Below are positions 63,764-64,000 of a stretch of 64,000 bases of DNA, piece by piece (the stretch's first letter is position 1; every line of letters begins with the position of its first letter). This stretch comes from Rhizobium sp. CCGE 510. Its GTDB lineage: Bacteria > Pseudomonadota > Alphaproteobacteria > Rhizobiales > Rhizobiaceae. The position numbers and the translations under genes are program-made. The notes below the pieces were generated by a model. The model had not been told where the DNA came from. It was given only the letters and a program-made list of their open reading frames with translations, and searched no databases. The DNA lies in the NCBI RefSeq assembly GCF_000292525.1, contig NZ_AEYF01000044.1, positions 434,001 through 498,000 on the forward strand, written 5' to 3'.

Positions 63764-64000
63764 ATGTTCATTCAGACCGAAGCCACGCCGAATCCCGCCA
63801 CGCAGAAGTTCCTGCCGGGCAAGGTGGTGATGGAAAACGGCACCGCCGAGTTCCGCAGTGCCGAGGAGGCGGAGGCTTCGCCGCTCGCTGCCCGCCTGTT
63901 CGAAATCCCTGGCGTCACCGGCGTCTATTTCGGCTATGATTTCATTTCCGTCTCCAAGGACGATGCCGAATGGCAGCATCTTAAGCCGGCTATCTTAGGT
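63764..64000 (+). CDS. NifU-family iron-sulfur scaffold protein, 5' part
   Basis: The first 79 codons are in the window; the 3' part lies beyond it. The start MFIQTEATPNPATQKFLPGK and GVTGVYFGYDFISVSKD are the N-terminal Nfu domain that precedes the CxxC NifU domain. The product should carry an Fe-S cluster to apoproteins. GGAG precedes the ATG at 63764. It follows usp, the usual rhizobial order. Confidence 0.9.
   Translation, partial: MFIQTEATPNPATQKFLPGKVVMENGTAEFRSAEEAEASPLAARLFEIPGVTGVYFGYDFISVSKDDAEWQHLKPAILG

Overview
The window reads as chromosomal DNA of a Rhizobium of the R. etli / R. leguminosarum type. The evidence is the high GC content, the dense packing of genes on both strands, many rhizobial intergenic palindromes, and a housekeeping gene set typical of Rhizobiaceae (rpmH-rnpA-yidC-engB, argB, dapD-dapE, def-fmt-truA, lptC-lptA-lptB-rpoN-hpf-ptsN, ihfB-lapA, olsB, maeB/mutS-glnD-murJ-trpS). 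The genus call is inference from gene order and protein sequence. No rRNA, CRISPR array, integrase, transposase or phage structural gene was seen. All assignments were made by reading the sequence; no database search was run.

Layout. Positions 1-6,000 are accessory. They hold a frameshifted copy (2-297) and an intact copy (3902-4327) of a six-cysteine exported protein, a flavin oxidase-like gene, a 273-bp element bounded by perfect 33-bp inverted repeats, a divergent SDR/LysR pair, a DUF982 gene, an orphan DNA methyltransferase and a RelE/ParE-type toxin-antitoxin pair. This block ends at a tRNA-Arg(ACG). Positions 6,100-10,100 carry a sensor kinase and a chemoreceptor separated by a cluster of palindromic repeats. 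Positions 10,376-13,800 are the rpmH-rnpA-yidC-engB block with a clear sigma-70-like promoter. Positions 14,000-17,250 hold an HWE/HisKA_2 kinase and a fasciclin / RskA-like anti-sigma / ECF sigma set, placed between engB and argB.

Positions 17,385-25,620 hold argB, an Ada repair gene with its neighbour, a HAD nucleotidase, an EF-hand protein, a LOG-family gene, and dapD-dapE with a membrane protein. Positions 25,627-28,679 are the def-fmt-truA operon with a vapBC toxin-antitoxin module lodged between def and fmt; the module has its own consensus-like promoter and a perfect operator dyad. Positions 28,909-33,751 hold rmuC, ribokinase and a second chemoreceptor. Positions 33,824-40,162 are the lptC-lptA-lptB-rpoN-hpf-ptsN cluster on the minus strand, split by an EamA transporter gene. 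Then come sppA, ihfB (with a match to the IHF consensus just before its start) and lapA.

Positions 42,200-50,400 hold small enzymes, two RNA methyltransferases overlapping each other and lspA, a hybrid kinase, olsB (ornithine lipids) and an AraC regulator. Positions 50,588-63,657 hold NADP-type malic enzyme divergent from mutS, then a 91-aa protein, glnD, murJ, an M15 peptidase, a VOC protein, trpS and a universal stress protein. The window ends inside a NifU-family gene. Nitrogen and stress regulation are well represented (rpoN, ptsN, glnD, hpf).
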